This document shows, in pieces, positions 19,491 to 28,905 of a DNA stretch of 64,000 nt. The position numbers and the translations under genes were made by a program. The stretch is from contig NZ_JAUSRO010000001.1 in assembly GCF_030811835.1 (NCBI RefSeq), positions 186,001 to 250,000 of the forward strand. The letters are read 5' to 3'. The notes beneath the pieces were generated by a model, which did not search any database, had not been told where the DNA came from, and saw only the letters and a program-made list of their open reading frames with translations. Position 1 is the stretch's first letter; each line of letters starts with the position of its first letter. The stretch is from Variovorax ginsengisoli (GTDB taxonomy: Bacteria; Pseudomonadota; Gammaproteobacteria; Burkholderiales; Burkholderiaceae_C).

Positions 19491-20321
19491 ATGAAACTGC
19501 TTCCCGCCCTCGTCTCGGCCGCTGCGTTCTTCGTCTTCTGCATGGGCAGCGCGAACGCACAGGCCTGCAAGTCGCCCGTGCCCGACGCGGCCCTTGTCAA
19601 GAAGGGCACGCTCACGATGTCGGTCAACCCGACGCTGCCGCCGATGCAGTTCGTCGATGCCACCGGCACGCTCAAGGGCATGCGCGTGGAGCTGGGCGAG
19701 ATGATCGCCAAGCGCCTGTGCCTGACGCCCGAGTACGTTCGCATCGAGTTCTCGGCCATGGTGCCGGGCCTGCAGGCCGGCCGCTGGGACATGATCAACA
19801 CCGGCATCTTCTACACCGAGGAGCGCGCCAAGATCATGCAGATGCTGCAGTACGAAGACCAGGCGATCAGCATCAGCACGGCCAAGGGCAACCCGCTGAA
19901 GATCGCCAGACCTGAAGACCTGTCGGGCAAGACCATCGGCGTGGAGATCGGCGGCTTCGAGGAGCGCAAGACGCGCGAGCTCGACAAGCAGCTCACCGAC
20001 AAGGGCATGAAGGGTATGAACATCCGCACCTTCGAGAACTTCGCCATGTCGTTCCAGTCGCTGCGCGCAGGCCAGGTCGAGGTGGCGCTGTCGATCGACT
20101 CCACCGCGGCCGAATACCAGAAGCGCGGCGACTTCGACCGAGTCCTCAGCGGCCTGTTCCCCACGCCGGTGGCCCTGGCCACCAAGAACAAGGATCTGGC
20201 CGAAGCCGTTGCCAAGGTGCTCAACGCGATGAAGGCCGACGGCAGCTTCCAGAAGCTGCTCGACCAATACGGCGTGAAGTCGACCGACGGCCCGGTGCTG
20301 GTGCGCGGCCCTGCGGCCTGA
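19491..20321 (+). CDS. Amino-acid ABC transporter substrate-binding protein (family 3)
   Basis: This 276-residue periplasmic protein has a clear signal peptide (cleavage near ANAQA). The SBP family 3 pattern is visible: VNPTLPPMQFVDATGTLKGM, a middle with GLQAGRWDMINTG, and a hinge segment with LSGKTIGVEIGG. The next gene is the permease, six bases downstream. It probably captures the substrate of the adjacent catabolic enzymes. Confidence 0.92.
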   Translation: MKLLPALVSAAAFFVFCMGSANAQACKSPVPDAALVKKGTLTMSVNPTLPPMQFVDATGTLKGMRVELGEMIAKRLCLTPEYVRIEFSAMVPGLQAGRWDMINTGIFYTEERAKIMQMLQYEDQAISISTAKGNPLKIARPEDLSGKTIGVEIGGFEERKTRELDKQLTDKGMKGMNIRTFENFAMSFQSLRAGQVEVALSIDSTAAEYQKRGDFDRVLSGLFPTPVALATKNKDLAEAVAKVLNAMKADGSFQKLLDQYGVKSTDGPVLVRGPAA

Positions 20322-20327
20322 TCGTCC

Positions 20328-21053
20328 ATGGCACAAGGCTGGAACTGGCAGGGGTTCGCCGACTACCTGGTCAACCCCTACATCCTGCAGGGAGCGATCA
20401 CCACGCTGTGGCTGACGCTCGCCTCCATCGCCGGCGGGCTGGTGCTGGGCGGCGCACTCGCACTGGCCCGGCTGTCGAGCCGGCTGTGGCTGCACGCCCC
20501 GGCGCACTTCTACATCTGGGTGTTCCGCGGCACGCCGCTGCTGGTGCAGCTCATCATCATCTACACCGGCCTGCCGCAACTGGGGCTCAAGCTCTCGGTG
20601 GTCGAGTCGGCACTGCTCGGGCTGATCCTCAACGAGGCGGCCTATCTGGCCGAGGTCATCCGCGGCGGCATCCAGGGCGTGCCCGCGGGACAGGTGAATG
20701 CGGCCCGCGCGGTCGGGCTGAGTGCCAGCCAGTCGATGCGCTTCGTCGTGATGCCGCAGGCCATGCGCCTGATCGTGCCGACGCTGGGCAACAGCATCAA
20801 CGGCCTGCTCAAGACCACCTCCGTCACCTCGGTCATCTCCATGGAAGAGCTGCTGCGCCGCACACAGGTGCTGATCCAGGAGAAGTTCATGGTGCTCGAA
20901 TTGTTCGTGGTCGCGGCGCTGTACTACCTGCTGATGACCACGGCGTGGGACTTCGTCCAGCGGCGCATCGAGCGCCACTACGGCCGTGCCTACCGCACCA
21001 GTTCGGCCGCCGCCGCACCGGCCACGGACGCGGGTGCGCTCGCTTCCCGCTGA
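20328..21053 (+). CDS. Amino-acid ABC transporter permease (HisM/GlnP family)
   Basis: This 241-residue inner-membrane protein has about five hydrophobic helices. It carries the EAA-loop motif EVIRGGIQGVPAGQVNAARA followed by GLSASQSMRFVVMPQAMR, and the early FRGTPLLVQLIIIYTGLPQ typical of polar amino-acid permeases. It should work as a homodimer with the binding protein at 19491 and the ATPase at 14707. The C-terminus is Ala-rich. Confidence 0.93.
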   Translation: MAQGWNWQGFADYLVNPYILQGAITTLWLTLASIAGGLVLGGALALARLSSRLWLHAPAHFYIWVFRGTPLLVQLIIIYTGLPQLGLKLSVVESALLGLILNEAAYLAEVIRGGIQGVPAGQVNAARAVGLSASQSMRFVVMPQAMRLIVPTLGNSINGLLKTTSVTSVISMEELLRRTQVLIQEKFMVLELFVVAALYYLLMTTAWDFVQRRIERHYGRAYRTSSAAAAPATDAGALASR

Positions 21054-21135
21054 GGCCGCAGGGCAGGGCGGTGCAGGCGGCTCGCTCAGCCAGCCTGCTA
21101 AGCTTTTGAATCCGCTTTCGGAAAAAAACGCCCGC

Positions 21136-21818
21136 ATGCCCAGCCTTCCCAGTCCCGCCCAGCCTGCCACCATCACCATCGCGCCGCTCGACGTGCGTTC
21201 GGCCAGCCTGGCCGAACAGGCGTATGAACGCCTGCGCGGCCTGATCCTCGATCGGCAGATTCCCGCGGGCAGCCCGCTGCAGGAGGCACGTCTGGCCGAC
21301 GATCTGCGCATCTCGCGCACCCCCATGCGCGAGGCGCTGGTGCGCCTGGCCGGCGAAGGCCTGCTGGTGCGGCGCGATGCGCGTTCCTACGCGGTGCGCG
21401 CGCTCGGTACCAAGGAGTACTTCGACTGCATGCGGGCGCGTGAGGTCATCGAATGCGAAGCCATCGGGCTGGCCGTGGGCAAGGTGTCCGATGCCGAACT
21501 CGACCAGTTGGCGCGCGAGGTCGAAGCGCTCAATGCCGGCGAGCACGACGAAACCGAGCATTGGCATTTCGACGATCGCTTTCACGTGCTCATCGCCGGC
21601 GCCAGCGGCAACGTCGTCTTTCCGCGGCTGGTCGAGGAGCTGCGCGTGAACGCACGCCTGTTCCGCCTGCACAGTCCCCTGCATCGCCAGCGCGAGAACC
21701 ACGACGAGCACGGCGAGATCATCCGCGCCCTGCGTGCGCGCGATGCCGGTGCGGCGCGCGATGCCATGCGCGCCCACCTGCGCAGCCTGCAGGAAGACGT
21801 GCGCCGCGCGATCATCGA

Positions 21819-21822
<4 letters not shown>
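21136..21822 (+). CDS. GntR-family regulator, FCD subfamily
   Basis: This protein has 228 residues. The winged-helix domain begins near residue 25 (SLAEQAYERLRGLILDRQIP) and has the recognition segment ISRTPMREALVRLAGEGLL. The FCD effector domain follows from about 95, with metal-binding-type histidines and an aspartate in HWHFDDRFHVLI and HDEHGEIIRAL. It lies 82 bases after the permease and probably controls the divergent promoter near 18450. The ATG at 21136 fits the family length. The next gene overlaps its stop by four bases. Confidence 0.9.
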
Positions 21823-22315
<493 letters not shown>

Positions 22316-22319
<4 letters not shown>

Positions 22320-22912
22320 GCGAATCCAGCCACCCATCGATGGCATCGGCATTGGCTCCGATGCAGCTGGTCTGGCCTTCGCCGCTGTACCTGCCGAGCT
22401 ATGTGGCGGCGCTGGAGCGCGGATGGTCTCCCAACAATCTGCGCCCCGAGGCCGCACAGGAAGAACTGGCCGCCATCCAGGCCGACCCGTCGGGCTTCCT
22501 TGACGGTCTGATCGATCGCGACGCCAAGGGGCCGCCCGTGCACTTGCCTGACGGCGGCACAGTGCCGAAGCTGCCGGGTTACCGGCGCTGGATGTGGGAC
22601 GACGAGTTCTGCGGCAGCATTGCGCTGCGTTGGCAGCGTGGCTCCAACGCGCTGCCGGACTACTGCCTGGGCCACATCGGGTATGCCGTTGTGCCCTGGA
22701 AGCACAGGCGCGGCTATGCGACACAGGCCCTGCGCGCGATGCTTTTGGAGGCACCGTCGGCAGGTCTGTCTTATGTCGAGATCACGACCAGTCCGGACAA
22801 CATCGCGTCGCAGCGTGTCATCGAGGCCAACGGTGGCGTTCTGGTGGAACGCTTCGACAAGCTTGCCAGCTTGGGCGGGACGCCGGAGTTGCGCTTTCGC
22901 ATTGCGTTGTGA
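22316..22912 (+). CDS. GNAT-family N-acetyltransferase
   Basis: This 198-residue protein has a GNAT acetyl-CoA-binding pattern, GHIGYAVVPWKHRRGYATQALRAML, with a C-terminal strand TTSPDNIASQRVIEANGG. It belongs to the acetyltransferase_3 group seen with predicted tRNA- or protein-acetylating enzymes. It overlaps the EVE gene by four bases (ATGA) and is the last gene of this rightward set. The substrate is unknown. Confidence 0.85.
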
Positions 22913-22977
22913 GCTGGGGCAGACGCGCCGGGGCGTATCGTGACATCATGAAGCATCCCTTTTCGAGGTCATGTTTC

Positions 22978-23580
22978 ATGCGCTTGTTACTCTCCACTTT
23001 CGTTTTGTCCGCAGTCGCAACCGTTGCCTCCGCGCAGGTGGCCGAGCCCGTGGTGCGCCTGCGTGGCACCGTGCAGGCCGTGACGCCCAACACGCTGACC
23101 GTGAAGGTGCGCAGTGGCGGCGACACCGTGGCACTGGCGATCGCCGACAAGCTGGTGGTGCAGGAGGTCTACCCGATTGCACTCGGTGACATCCGGCCCG
23201 GCAGCTTCATCGGCACAGCCGCCACGCCGATGCCGGACGGCACGCAGCGCGCGATTGCCGTGACGGTGTTTCCGGAATCCGCGCGAGGGCTTGGCGAAGG
23301 CCACAGGCCCTTCGACCTGCAGCCCGACAGCACCATGACCAACGCGACCGTGGCCGACCTGGCGGAGGCGCCAACCGGCCGCACGCTGCGCCTGAAATAC
23401 AAGGATGGCGAGAAGACCGTCGTGGTGCCGGCCGATGCGCCGGTCGTCACCTTCCGTCCGGGCGACCGCAGCCTGCTGGTGCCCGGCGCCAGCGTGTCGT
23501 TGACTGCCCAGGTGGTGAATGGCAAGCCGACGGTGCAGCGTATCAACGCCGGGCGCAACGGCTTCGCGCTGCCTTATTGA
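22978..23580 (+). CDS. Exported protein of unknown function
   Basis: This protein has about 200 residues and a signal peptide (MRLLLSTFVLSAVATVASAQ). The mature part is rich in beta-strand-type sequence. An early VVRLRGTVQAVTPNTLTVKV and a second half with LRLKYKDGEKTVVVPADAPV suggest two OB-like or DUF5666-type units. An ATG at 22948 is in frame, but the ATG at 22978 has GAGG nearby and puts the signal peptide first. I do not recognise a specific function. It converges on the DUF2894 gene across a 43-base gap. Confidence 0.7.
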   Translation: MRLLLSTFVLSAVATVASAQVAEPVVRLRGTVQAVTPNTLTVKVRSGGDTVALAIADKLVVQEVYPIALGDIRPGSFIGTAATPMPDGTQRAIAVTVFPESARGLGEGHRPFDLQPDSTMTNATVADLAEAPTGRTLRLKYKDGEKTVVVPADAPVVTFRPGDRSLLVPGASVSLTAQVVNGKPTVQRINAGRNGFALPY

Positions 23581-23623
23581 GCTTGACGAGACTGCGGCGT
23601 GGCCTGCGGGCGCGCCGGGTGCC

Positions 23624-24361
23624 TCACGCGGACTTTGGGCGCACGGTCTTCCTGGCGCCCGTGGGGCCCTTGTCGGCTTTATCGGACTTGTCGCCTTTGG
23701 ACGATTTGGCTACTTTGGCACCCTCGGCGCGGGGCGTCTCCGTGCCGGCCGACACACCGCCCGACCCGTGCATCTGCTCGATCGACAGCAGTGCGTCCGC
23801 ATAGGACATGAACTGGTTGAAGTACGCCGGCGAAAGCTCGCGCATGAGTGTGAGCGAGCGGTGCAGCAGGTGGTGCGAGTTCAGCGGGCCGGCGTTCTCC
23901 GGTACCGCGGCCAGCGACTGCACCCAGCGGCGATCGGCACTGAGCCGGGACCAAGTGCTGCGGAAGTAGCTCAGCGTTTTCAGCTCGGGCACCGTGCCCG
24001 CCGTCCTCAAGCCGTCACCGACATCGTTCGGCAACCCGGACGACTGCCGGGCGATGTGGTCGACCAGTTCTGCGAGCGGGCCACGCGATGGAGGCGGCGC
24101 CGCAGCGGCCTTGTGTCGCGCAGGAGCGGGCGCCGCGGTTGCCGCCGGCATCTTCTCCAGCGCCTGGGCATACGCCGCCATCAGGGTGGCGAGCCTGGCG
24201 TCCAGCACGCGCCGCGCGGCGCCCCGGTGCCCCGCAGCGCGGCGCGCCATGGCTTCGATCAGGCGAAAGCGCACCGGGTCCAGGCGCTCGCCGCCGCGCG
24301 CACGCCAGGCGTCGAGCGTGGCCTCCGCTTTGTCTTCGTCCGTGCGTGCGACCACGTCCAT
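23624..24361 (-). CDS. DUF2894-like protein, last gene of the MotA/MotB-like cassette
   Basis: This 245-residue soluble protein has no signal peptide or membrane segment. The first 80 residues are helical and Arg/Ala-rich (LDAWRARGGERLDPVRFRLI, then a second helix). The middle has a conserved-looking block with ELKTLSYFRSTWSRLSADRR and LRELSPAYFNQFMSYADALL-type sequence. The last 40 residues are a Lys/Ser-rich tail (KSSKGDKSDKADKG). The assignment to DUF2894 is from memory of the Burkholderiales gene set. It starts three bases after the OmpA-like gene. No function is known to me. Confidence 0.75.
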   Translation of the reverse strand: MDVVARTDEDKAEATLDAWRARGGERLDPVRFRLIEAMARRAAGHRGAARRVLDARLATLMAAYAQALEKMPAATAAPAPARHKAAAAPPPSRGPLAELVDHIARQSSGLPNDVGDGLRTAGTVPELKTLSYFRSTWSRLSADRRWVQSLAAVPENAGPLNSHHLLHRSLTLMRELSPAYFNQFMSYADALLSIEQMHGSGGVSAGTETPRAEGAKVAKSSKGDKSDKADKGPTGARKTVRPKSA

Positions 24362-24364
24362 CGC

Positions 24365-25015
24365 CTACTCCCGCGGCTTGGCAGGCGACGCCGACGGACG
24401 GGGCGTGGGCGCCATCTCCACGCGACGGTTCTTCGATCGGCCCTCGGCATCGGCGTTCGACGCCACCGCCTGCTCGGAACCGAAGGCGGCAGCGAAGATC
24501 AGCGCCGACGGAATGCCTTCCTCGATCATCACGCGCGTCACCGTGAGCGCGCGCTGCGCCGACAGCTCCCAGTTGTCGGCGAAGCGGCGGTTGCCGTCGC
24601 GCACCTGGCGATCGTCGGTGAAACCGCTGACCATCAGGATCTCGTTGCGCGATTGCAGGTAGGCCGTCAGCGGCGCCGTCAGGCTCTTGAGGAGCTGCCG
24701 GCCCTCGGGCTGCAACTCGGCCGAATTGAGCGCGAACAGCACGCTGCCGTTGATGCCGATGCGTCCGTTGGTCAGCGTCACGCGGCCGGCCGCCAGCGGT
24801 GTGGCCAGCGCTTTTTCCAGCGTCTGCAGGCGCTGTGTCTCGGCCTGCCGCTGCTTGACCTCGGATTCGAGCTGCGTGGCGAGCTCGAGCTGGATGCCCA
24901 GCGCGCAGACCAGGATCAGCACGAAGGCGCCCAGCAGCCCGGCCATCAGGTCGCCGAAGACCGCCCACACCGGCACGGCGGATTCAAGGCCGGCGTCGAA
25001 GTCCTCGGTCATCAT
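24365..25015 (-). CDS. MotB/TolR-like OmpA-family protein
   Basis: This 216-residue inner-membrane protein has one helix (residues 16-40) carrying an acidic residue in VFGDLMAGLLGAF (Asp22), the position of the ion-binding Asp of MotB, TolR and ZorB. A short coiled segment follows (45-75). The C-terminal peptidoglycan-binding OmpA domain has GFTDDRQVRDGNRRFADNWE, LSAQRALTV and the closing GRSKNRRVEM. The N-terminus should face the cytoplasm and the OmpA part the cell wall. It overlaps the upstream DUF802 gene by four bases, so the channel pair is translationally coupled. Confidence 0.85.
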   Translation of the reverse strand: MMTEDFDAGLESAVPVWAVFGDLMAGLLGAFVLILVCALGIQLELATQLESEVKQRQAETQRLQTLEKALATPLAAGRVTLTNGRIGINGSVLFALNSAELQPEGRQLLKSLTAPLTAYLQSRNEILMVSGFTDDRQVRDGNRRFADNWELSAQRALTVTRVMIEEGIPSALIFAAAFGSEQAVASNADAEGRSKNRRVEMAPTPRPSASPAKPRE

Positions 25016-27105
25016 GCGTCGCTGCCCACAGCCGCGTGCTGGCGGGTGGCGAGCTGCTGCAGGTCTTCGACGATCTGCTTTTGCGACATGATGCTCAGGT
25101 CAATGACTTCGCGGGCCTGTGCCACGTAGTAGGCGAGCTGCTCGTCGCTGCGTGCCATCGACTTGCCGAGCGCGCCTTCGATGCGCTGCAACTGTGCGCC
25201 CAGCTTGTCGCTGGATTCGCCGAAGCGCTGCACTGCCGCACCGAAGGCCTCGCCCAGGCTGGCCACTTCAACGGCACTGCCCGTCATCTGCGCAGTGACC
25301 TCGGCCATCTTGCCGGTTTCGGCATCGACCTGCGCGGTAAAGCGGTTGCCCACGCGGTCGAGCAGGTCGGCCGAGGTGGTGACCAGGGCGTCGATGGCGG
25401 TGCGCTGTTCGGTGGACGCGTGGTTCACCGCATCGAGCAAGGTCTCCAGCGTGCCCAGGATGCGGCTGCGTTCGTCGAGCATCGCGTTGTCGCGCGCCAT
25501 GCTGTCGGCCAGCTTCTGGCGCAGCTCGACGATCACCTCGGCTGCGGCGCGCGGTGCTTCGGCCGCGGTCTGCATGAGCTGGGCGACTTCGGCGATGGTG
25601 GCACGCGCGTGCGCGTCGGTCTGTGCCGCCATCTCGCGGGCAGTGTCGGCCAGCGTCTTGCCAACGGCCTCCTGCTGGGCGGCGGTGCGCGCGCCGGTTG
25701 CCTGCCATTCTTGCTGGAGCGATGCGGCCATCGCTGCCAGCGCATCGGTCCAGGCCGTCAGGCGCTGGGTGTCGCGCGCCGCAAGCTCGGCCTGCAGGCC
25801 GGCGTGCGATTGGTCGACCGTGCGCAGCAGCGACGCGGCATGCCCTTCGAAGGTGGCCGCCGCCGCGACCAGCGCGCGCTGCGTGTCGCCCGACAGCGCC
25901 TGGCTCGTGCGCTCGTGCTGCGCCAGCGCGCCCTGCCAGGTATCGGCCACGCTGCCGACCGTGCGCTCGAGCCGGGCCGCAACGCCGTCGACCCAGGCCG
26001 ACGAGCGCTGGTCGAAGGTCGTCGTGAACTGGTCGAGCGCACCGCGCAGGTCGCTGGCCTGGGCCGCGTTCGTGTGCCGCTGTTCGGCGAGTGCGGCCTT
26101 CCAGAGTTCGCCGACGTTGGCGGTGGTGGCCTCCAGCCGGCTCGACAGGCCGTCGAGCTGCCGTTCGACGGCCTGCGCCACCGTGCCGTGCAGCGCAGCC
26201 GTCTCGCGCGCGATGCCGCTCATGGTGGCCTCGACCACCGGCTGGATGGTCGCGCCGGCGATGCGGGCGCCTTCGGTCAGGCTCTCCTTGAGCGAACGGT
26301 CGACCGAGGCGGCCAGGCTTGCGTAGGCGGTCTCGGCCTTGCCGTGGAAACCGTCCTGGCTGGCGAGCAGGCGTTCGTTGAGCGCCGCGCTCTGGTGTTC
26401 CATCGCGTCCATCATGCGTTGCAGCCGGTCGACCAGCGCGGGCATCAACTGGCCTTGCTGCTCCAGCAGCCGGAACGAGGCTTCGCGCTGATGGGCCAGC
26501 GAGAACACGCGCAGCGTGGTTGCGATCTTCGTGTCGAGCAACTGGGCGGCCTGCAGCCGGTCGCGGCGGCACAGGGCCGACACCAGGCCGAGCATGGCCG
26601 AGGCGGCCACGCCGGCCAGCGAGGTGCCGAACGCCAGGCCGAGGCCACGCACGGGTGCGGCCAGCGACGAGCGGATGGCCAGCAGGTCCGACGCGCTTTC
26701 GAGCGCCAGGCCGGTGCCGTTGAGCGTGACCACCATGCCCAGAAAGGTGCCCAGCATGCCCAGCAGCACGAGCAGGCCGGCCAGGTACGGCGTCAGGGCA
26801 GGGCCGGGCAGGCCGACGCGTTCGCCTTCGATGCGCAGGCGCACCGCGTTGCGCAGCGACGGGTGCAGCGTGTCGAGCCAGGGCCCGAGGCTCGGCGGTG
26901 CGGCCGGCATGTCGGAAACGGCGCGTGCAAGGGTGGCTGTCGCCTGGTCGAAGCGGCGCAGTTCGGCGGCACCCATCAGATAGAAGGCGCCGATCAGCAA
27001 GGTGATGAGCAGTGCCAGCGGATTCGAGCCGATGTAGCCGATGGCGACCCAGGAGATGGCCGCCAGGCCCAGCACGAAGGCGATGTAATGAAGAAGTCGG
27101 GTCAT
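25012..27105 (-). CDS. MotA/ZorA-like membrane protein with long coiled tail (DUF802)
   Basis: This 697-residue protein has four membrane helices (about 5-25, 28-47, 106-129, 153-178). The third holds LLGMLGTFLGMV, the GLLGTxxGM pattern of MotA/TolQ/ExbB, and the fourth holds LGLAFGTSLAGVAAS. From residue 200 to the end is a long, Ala-rich, helical cytoplasmic tail. It has two related units of about 54 residues (beginning VGELWKAALA at 331 and VADTWQGALA at 386), which fits the DUF802 repeat. The plan is that of ZorA: MotA-type base plus a long tail. It is the second gene of a four-gene operon. Confidence 0.82.
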   Translation of the reverse strand: MTRLLHYIAFVLGLAAISWVAIGYIGSNPLALLITLLIGAFYLMGAAELRRFDQATATLARAVSDMPAAPPSLGPWLDTLHPSLRNAVRLRIEGERVGLPGPALTPYLAGLLVLLGMLGTFLGMVVTLNGTGLALESASDLLAIRSSLAAPVRGLGLAFGTSLAGVAASAMLGLVSALCRRDRLQAAQLLDTKIATTLRVFSLAHQREASFRLLEQQGQLMPALVDRLQRMMDAMEHQSAALNERLLASQDGFHGKAETAYASLAASVDRSLKESLTEGARIAGATIQPVVEATMSGIARETAALHGTVAQAVERQLDGLSSRLEATTANVGELWKAALAEQRHTNAAQASDLRGALDQFTTTFDQRSSAWVDGVAARLERTVGSVADTWQGALAQHERTSQALSGDTQRALVAAAATFEGHAASLLRTVDQSHAGLQAELAARDTQRLTAWTDALAAMAASLQQEWQATGARTAAQQEAVGKTLADTAREMAAQTDAHARATIAEVAQLMQTAAEAPRAAAEVIVELRQKLADSMARDNAMLDERSRILGTLETLLDAVNHASTEQRTAIDALVTTSADLLDRVGNRFTAQVDAETGKMAEVTAQMTGSAVEVASLGEAFGAAVQRFGESSDKLGAQLQRIEGALGKSMARSDEQLAYYVAQAREVIDLSIMSQKQIVEDLQQLATRQHAAVGSDA

Positions 27106-27124
27106 GCGTTGTGCGTCGTTCAGT

Positions 27125-27895
27125 TCACTTCATGCGAAGGGCATCGAGGAGCCCTTCGACCGGTTGCAATCGAATATCCAGTTCTGCCAGCAACACGCCC
27201 TGCATGTCCTGGCAGAACGCGTCCAGCCAAGCGCCGTCGGGCAGTGCGCTCGGGCCGGGCACGTGTTCCGGCGGCTCTGCAGCACCTTCGGCAGGCGCGG
27301 CGCGCTCGCCGTCGTGGGCCGACCTCAGGCGCGCGAAATGCCTTTCGAGCAGCGTGGGCACCGTGGCCAGCAGCGCGTGCTCGCGTGCACCCAACGCCTG
27401 TTCCATGACCCCATCCACCGCAGCCAGGCGCGCCATGTCGGGCGATCGCGTGGCCAGCGCGGCACGCACCCTGCTGCGCAAGGGGGCGATGCGCGTGACC
27501 ATCGCCTGCTGCCGGGTGAGGTAGCGCCGCCGATAGGGCGCAAAGGCGCTGCTCGCGCTCATCGACGCATCGGGCGCAAGGGCCGGCGCATGGCGGGACA
27601 CCTTGCCGGGCGGGGTGGCGAAGTCCTCGGCGATGTCGTTCATCAACATCGTGCGCACCCGCAGGCATTCGGCCTCTTCGGCACCGACCGACGCCGCGCG
27701 GGCGCCGGCGGGTGCAGCCATCAGGCCGCCGTCGAGCGCCGTCGACAGCGCGATCGCATCCGTCCAACGCAGCCATTGGCTGAGTCGGTCCGCAAAGGAT
27801 TGTCGGGATTCGGGGACGTCGGTGTCCCCCAGTCGAGCGAGCAAGCGAATGAGCGCCGGACCGGTGAAACCTGCGCGCCTTGACACTTGCACCAT
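27125..27895 (-). CDS. DUF3348-like protein, first gene of the MotA/MotB-like cassette
   Basis: This 256-residue soluble protein has no signal peptide or membrane helix. It begins with RAGFTGPALIRLLARLGDTD, followed by SFADRLSQWLRWTDAIALS. A central part has SAFAPYRRRYLTRQQAMVTR and the end has DMQGVLLAELDIRLQPVEGL. These match my memory of DUF3348, found beside DUF802 genes in Burkholderiales. It lies 19 bases before the DUF802 gene. On its strand a TAGACT about 25 bases before the ATG could be a -10 box. No function is known. Confidence 0.75.
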   Translation of the reverse strand: MVQVSRRAGFTGPALIRLLARLGDTDVPESRQSFADRLSQWLRWTDAIALSTALDGGLMAAPAGARAASVGAEEAECLRVRTMLMNDIAEDFATPPGKVSRHAPALAPDASMSASSAFAPYRRRYLTRQQAMVTRIAPLRSRVRAALATRSPDMARLAAVDGVMEQALGAREHALLATVPTLLERHFARLRSAHDGERAAPAEGAAEPPEHVPGPSALPDGAWLDAFCQDMQGVLLAELDIRLQPVEGLLDALRMK

Positions 27896-27950
27896 ACCGC
27901 CGGGTCGAAAAACCCGCCAGTCTACACTGCTGCCTTGGGCGGGGCCGGCG

Positions 27951-28901
27951 TCAGCCTGCAGCGCCGGCTTCGCGGGTTTCCGGGCGCCCGAGATGCCGAA
28001 GGATGTTCTCCGCCGCCCCGACGGCCATGCCGCGCAGCCCGCCGTCGGTGGTGCCGCCGATGTGGGGCGTGAGGACCGCGTTCGGGGTGCCGAGCCACGG
28101 CGAGTCTTCGGCCATCGGCTCGACCGCGAAGCAGTCCATGCCCAGCTGCAGGTGGCCGGCCCGGAGCCGGGCCTGTATCGCTGCCTCGTCGATCAGCCCG
28201 GCGCGGGCGGTGTTGATGACGATGGCGTTCTTCTTGAGCAGGCCGAGCCGGCGCGCATCCAGCAGGCCGCGGGTGGTGTCGTCCAGCGGGCAATGCAGCG
28301 AGAGCACATCGCACAGCGGCAGCAGTTCTTCCAGCGCGCACAGGACGACGCCTGGGGGCAAGGTGGACGGCTCGATGTACGGATCGCACACCCGCACGTT
28401 CATGCCGATGGCCAGGGCGAAGCGCATCACCCGCGCACCGATCGAGCCGCAGCCGACGATGCCGAGCGTCGCGCCCGACAGTTCCAGCCCCATGTAGCCG
28501 GCCTTGTCCCAGTGGCCGTCATGCATCCGCCGGTCCAGCCAGGGGATGCGGCGCGCGCAGGCCAGCATCAGGCCCAGTGCGTGCTCGGCGACGGCCTGGC
28601 TGTTGGAGCCGATGGCGGCGACGGCCGCGATGCCCAGTTCGCGCGCGGCCTGCTGGTCGATGGCGTCCATGCCGACGCCGTGGCGGCCGACCACCTTCAG
28701 GCGCTGCGAGGCCGACAGCACGCGGCGATCGATCCGCCCGTAGCGCGCGAGGATCGCGACCGGTTGCGCGCGCTCGCACAGCGCGACGAGTTCGTCCTGC
28801 GTGAACTTGGCGCCGGTGTAAACCAGCCGGTAGCCAGCCAGCAGGGCGACGGCGTCCGGATGGATCTTCGCTTCGGTGACGACGATGGTGTCGGTGGCCA
28901 T
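27951..28901 (-). CDS. D-isomer-specific 2-hydroxyacid dehydrogenase, paralogue 1
   Basis: This 316-residue NAD-dependent dehydrogenase has the nucleotide motif LGIVGCGSIGARV. The substrate/catalytic signature contains NTARAGLIDEAA (the Arg region) and a C-terminal catalytic His in TPHIGGTTDG. It belongs to the phosphoglycerate dehydrogenase-like group and would interconvert a 2-oxoacid and a D-2-hydroxyacid. It is the last gene of the leftward module, four bases after the lactonase gene. A paralogue lies at 32954-33916. Confidence 0.88.
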   Translation of the reverse strand: MATDTIVVTEAKIHPDAVALLAGYRLVYTGAKFTQDELVALCERAQPVAILARYGRIDRRVLSASQRLKVVGRHGVGMDAIDQQAARELGIAAVAAIGSNSQAVAEHALGLMLACARRIPWLDRRMHDGHWDKAGYMGLELSGATLGIVGCGSIGARVMRFALAIGMNVRVCDPYIEPSTLPPGVVLCALEELLPLCDVLSLHCPLDDTTRGLLDARRLGLLKKNAIVINTARAGLIDEAAIQARLRAGHLQLGMDCFAVEPMAEDSPWLGTPNAVLTPHIGGTTDGGLRGMAVGAAENILRHLGRPETREAGAAG

Positions 28902-28905
28902 GGCG

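Noticed and set aside
23624..27895. Calling the MotA/MotB-like cassette a Zorya defence system
   Set aside because: The channel pair is similar, but there is no ZorC/ZorD/ZorE-like helicase or nuclease, and no other defence gene nearby.
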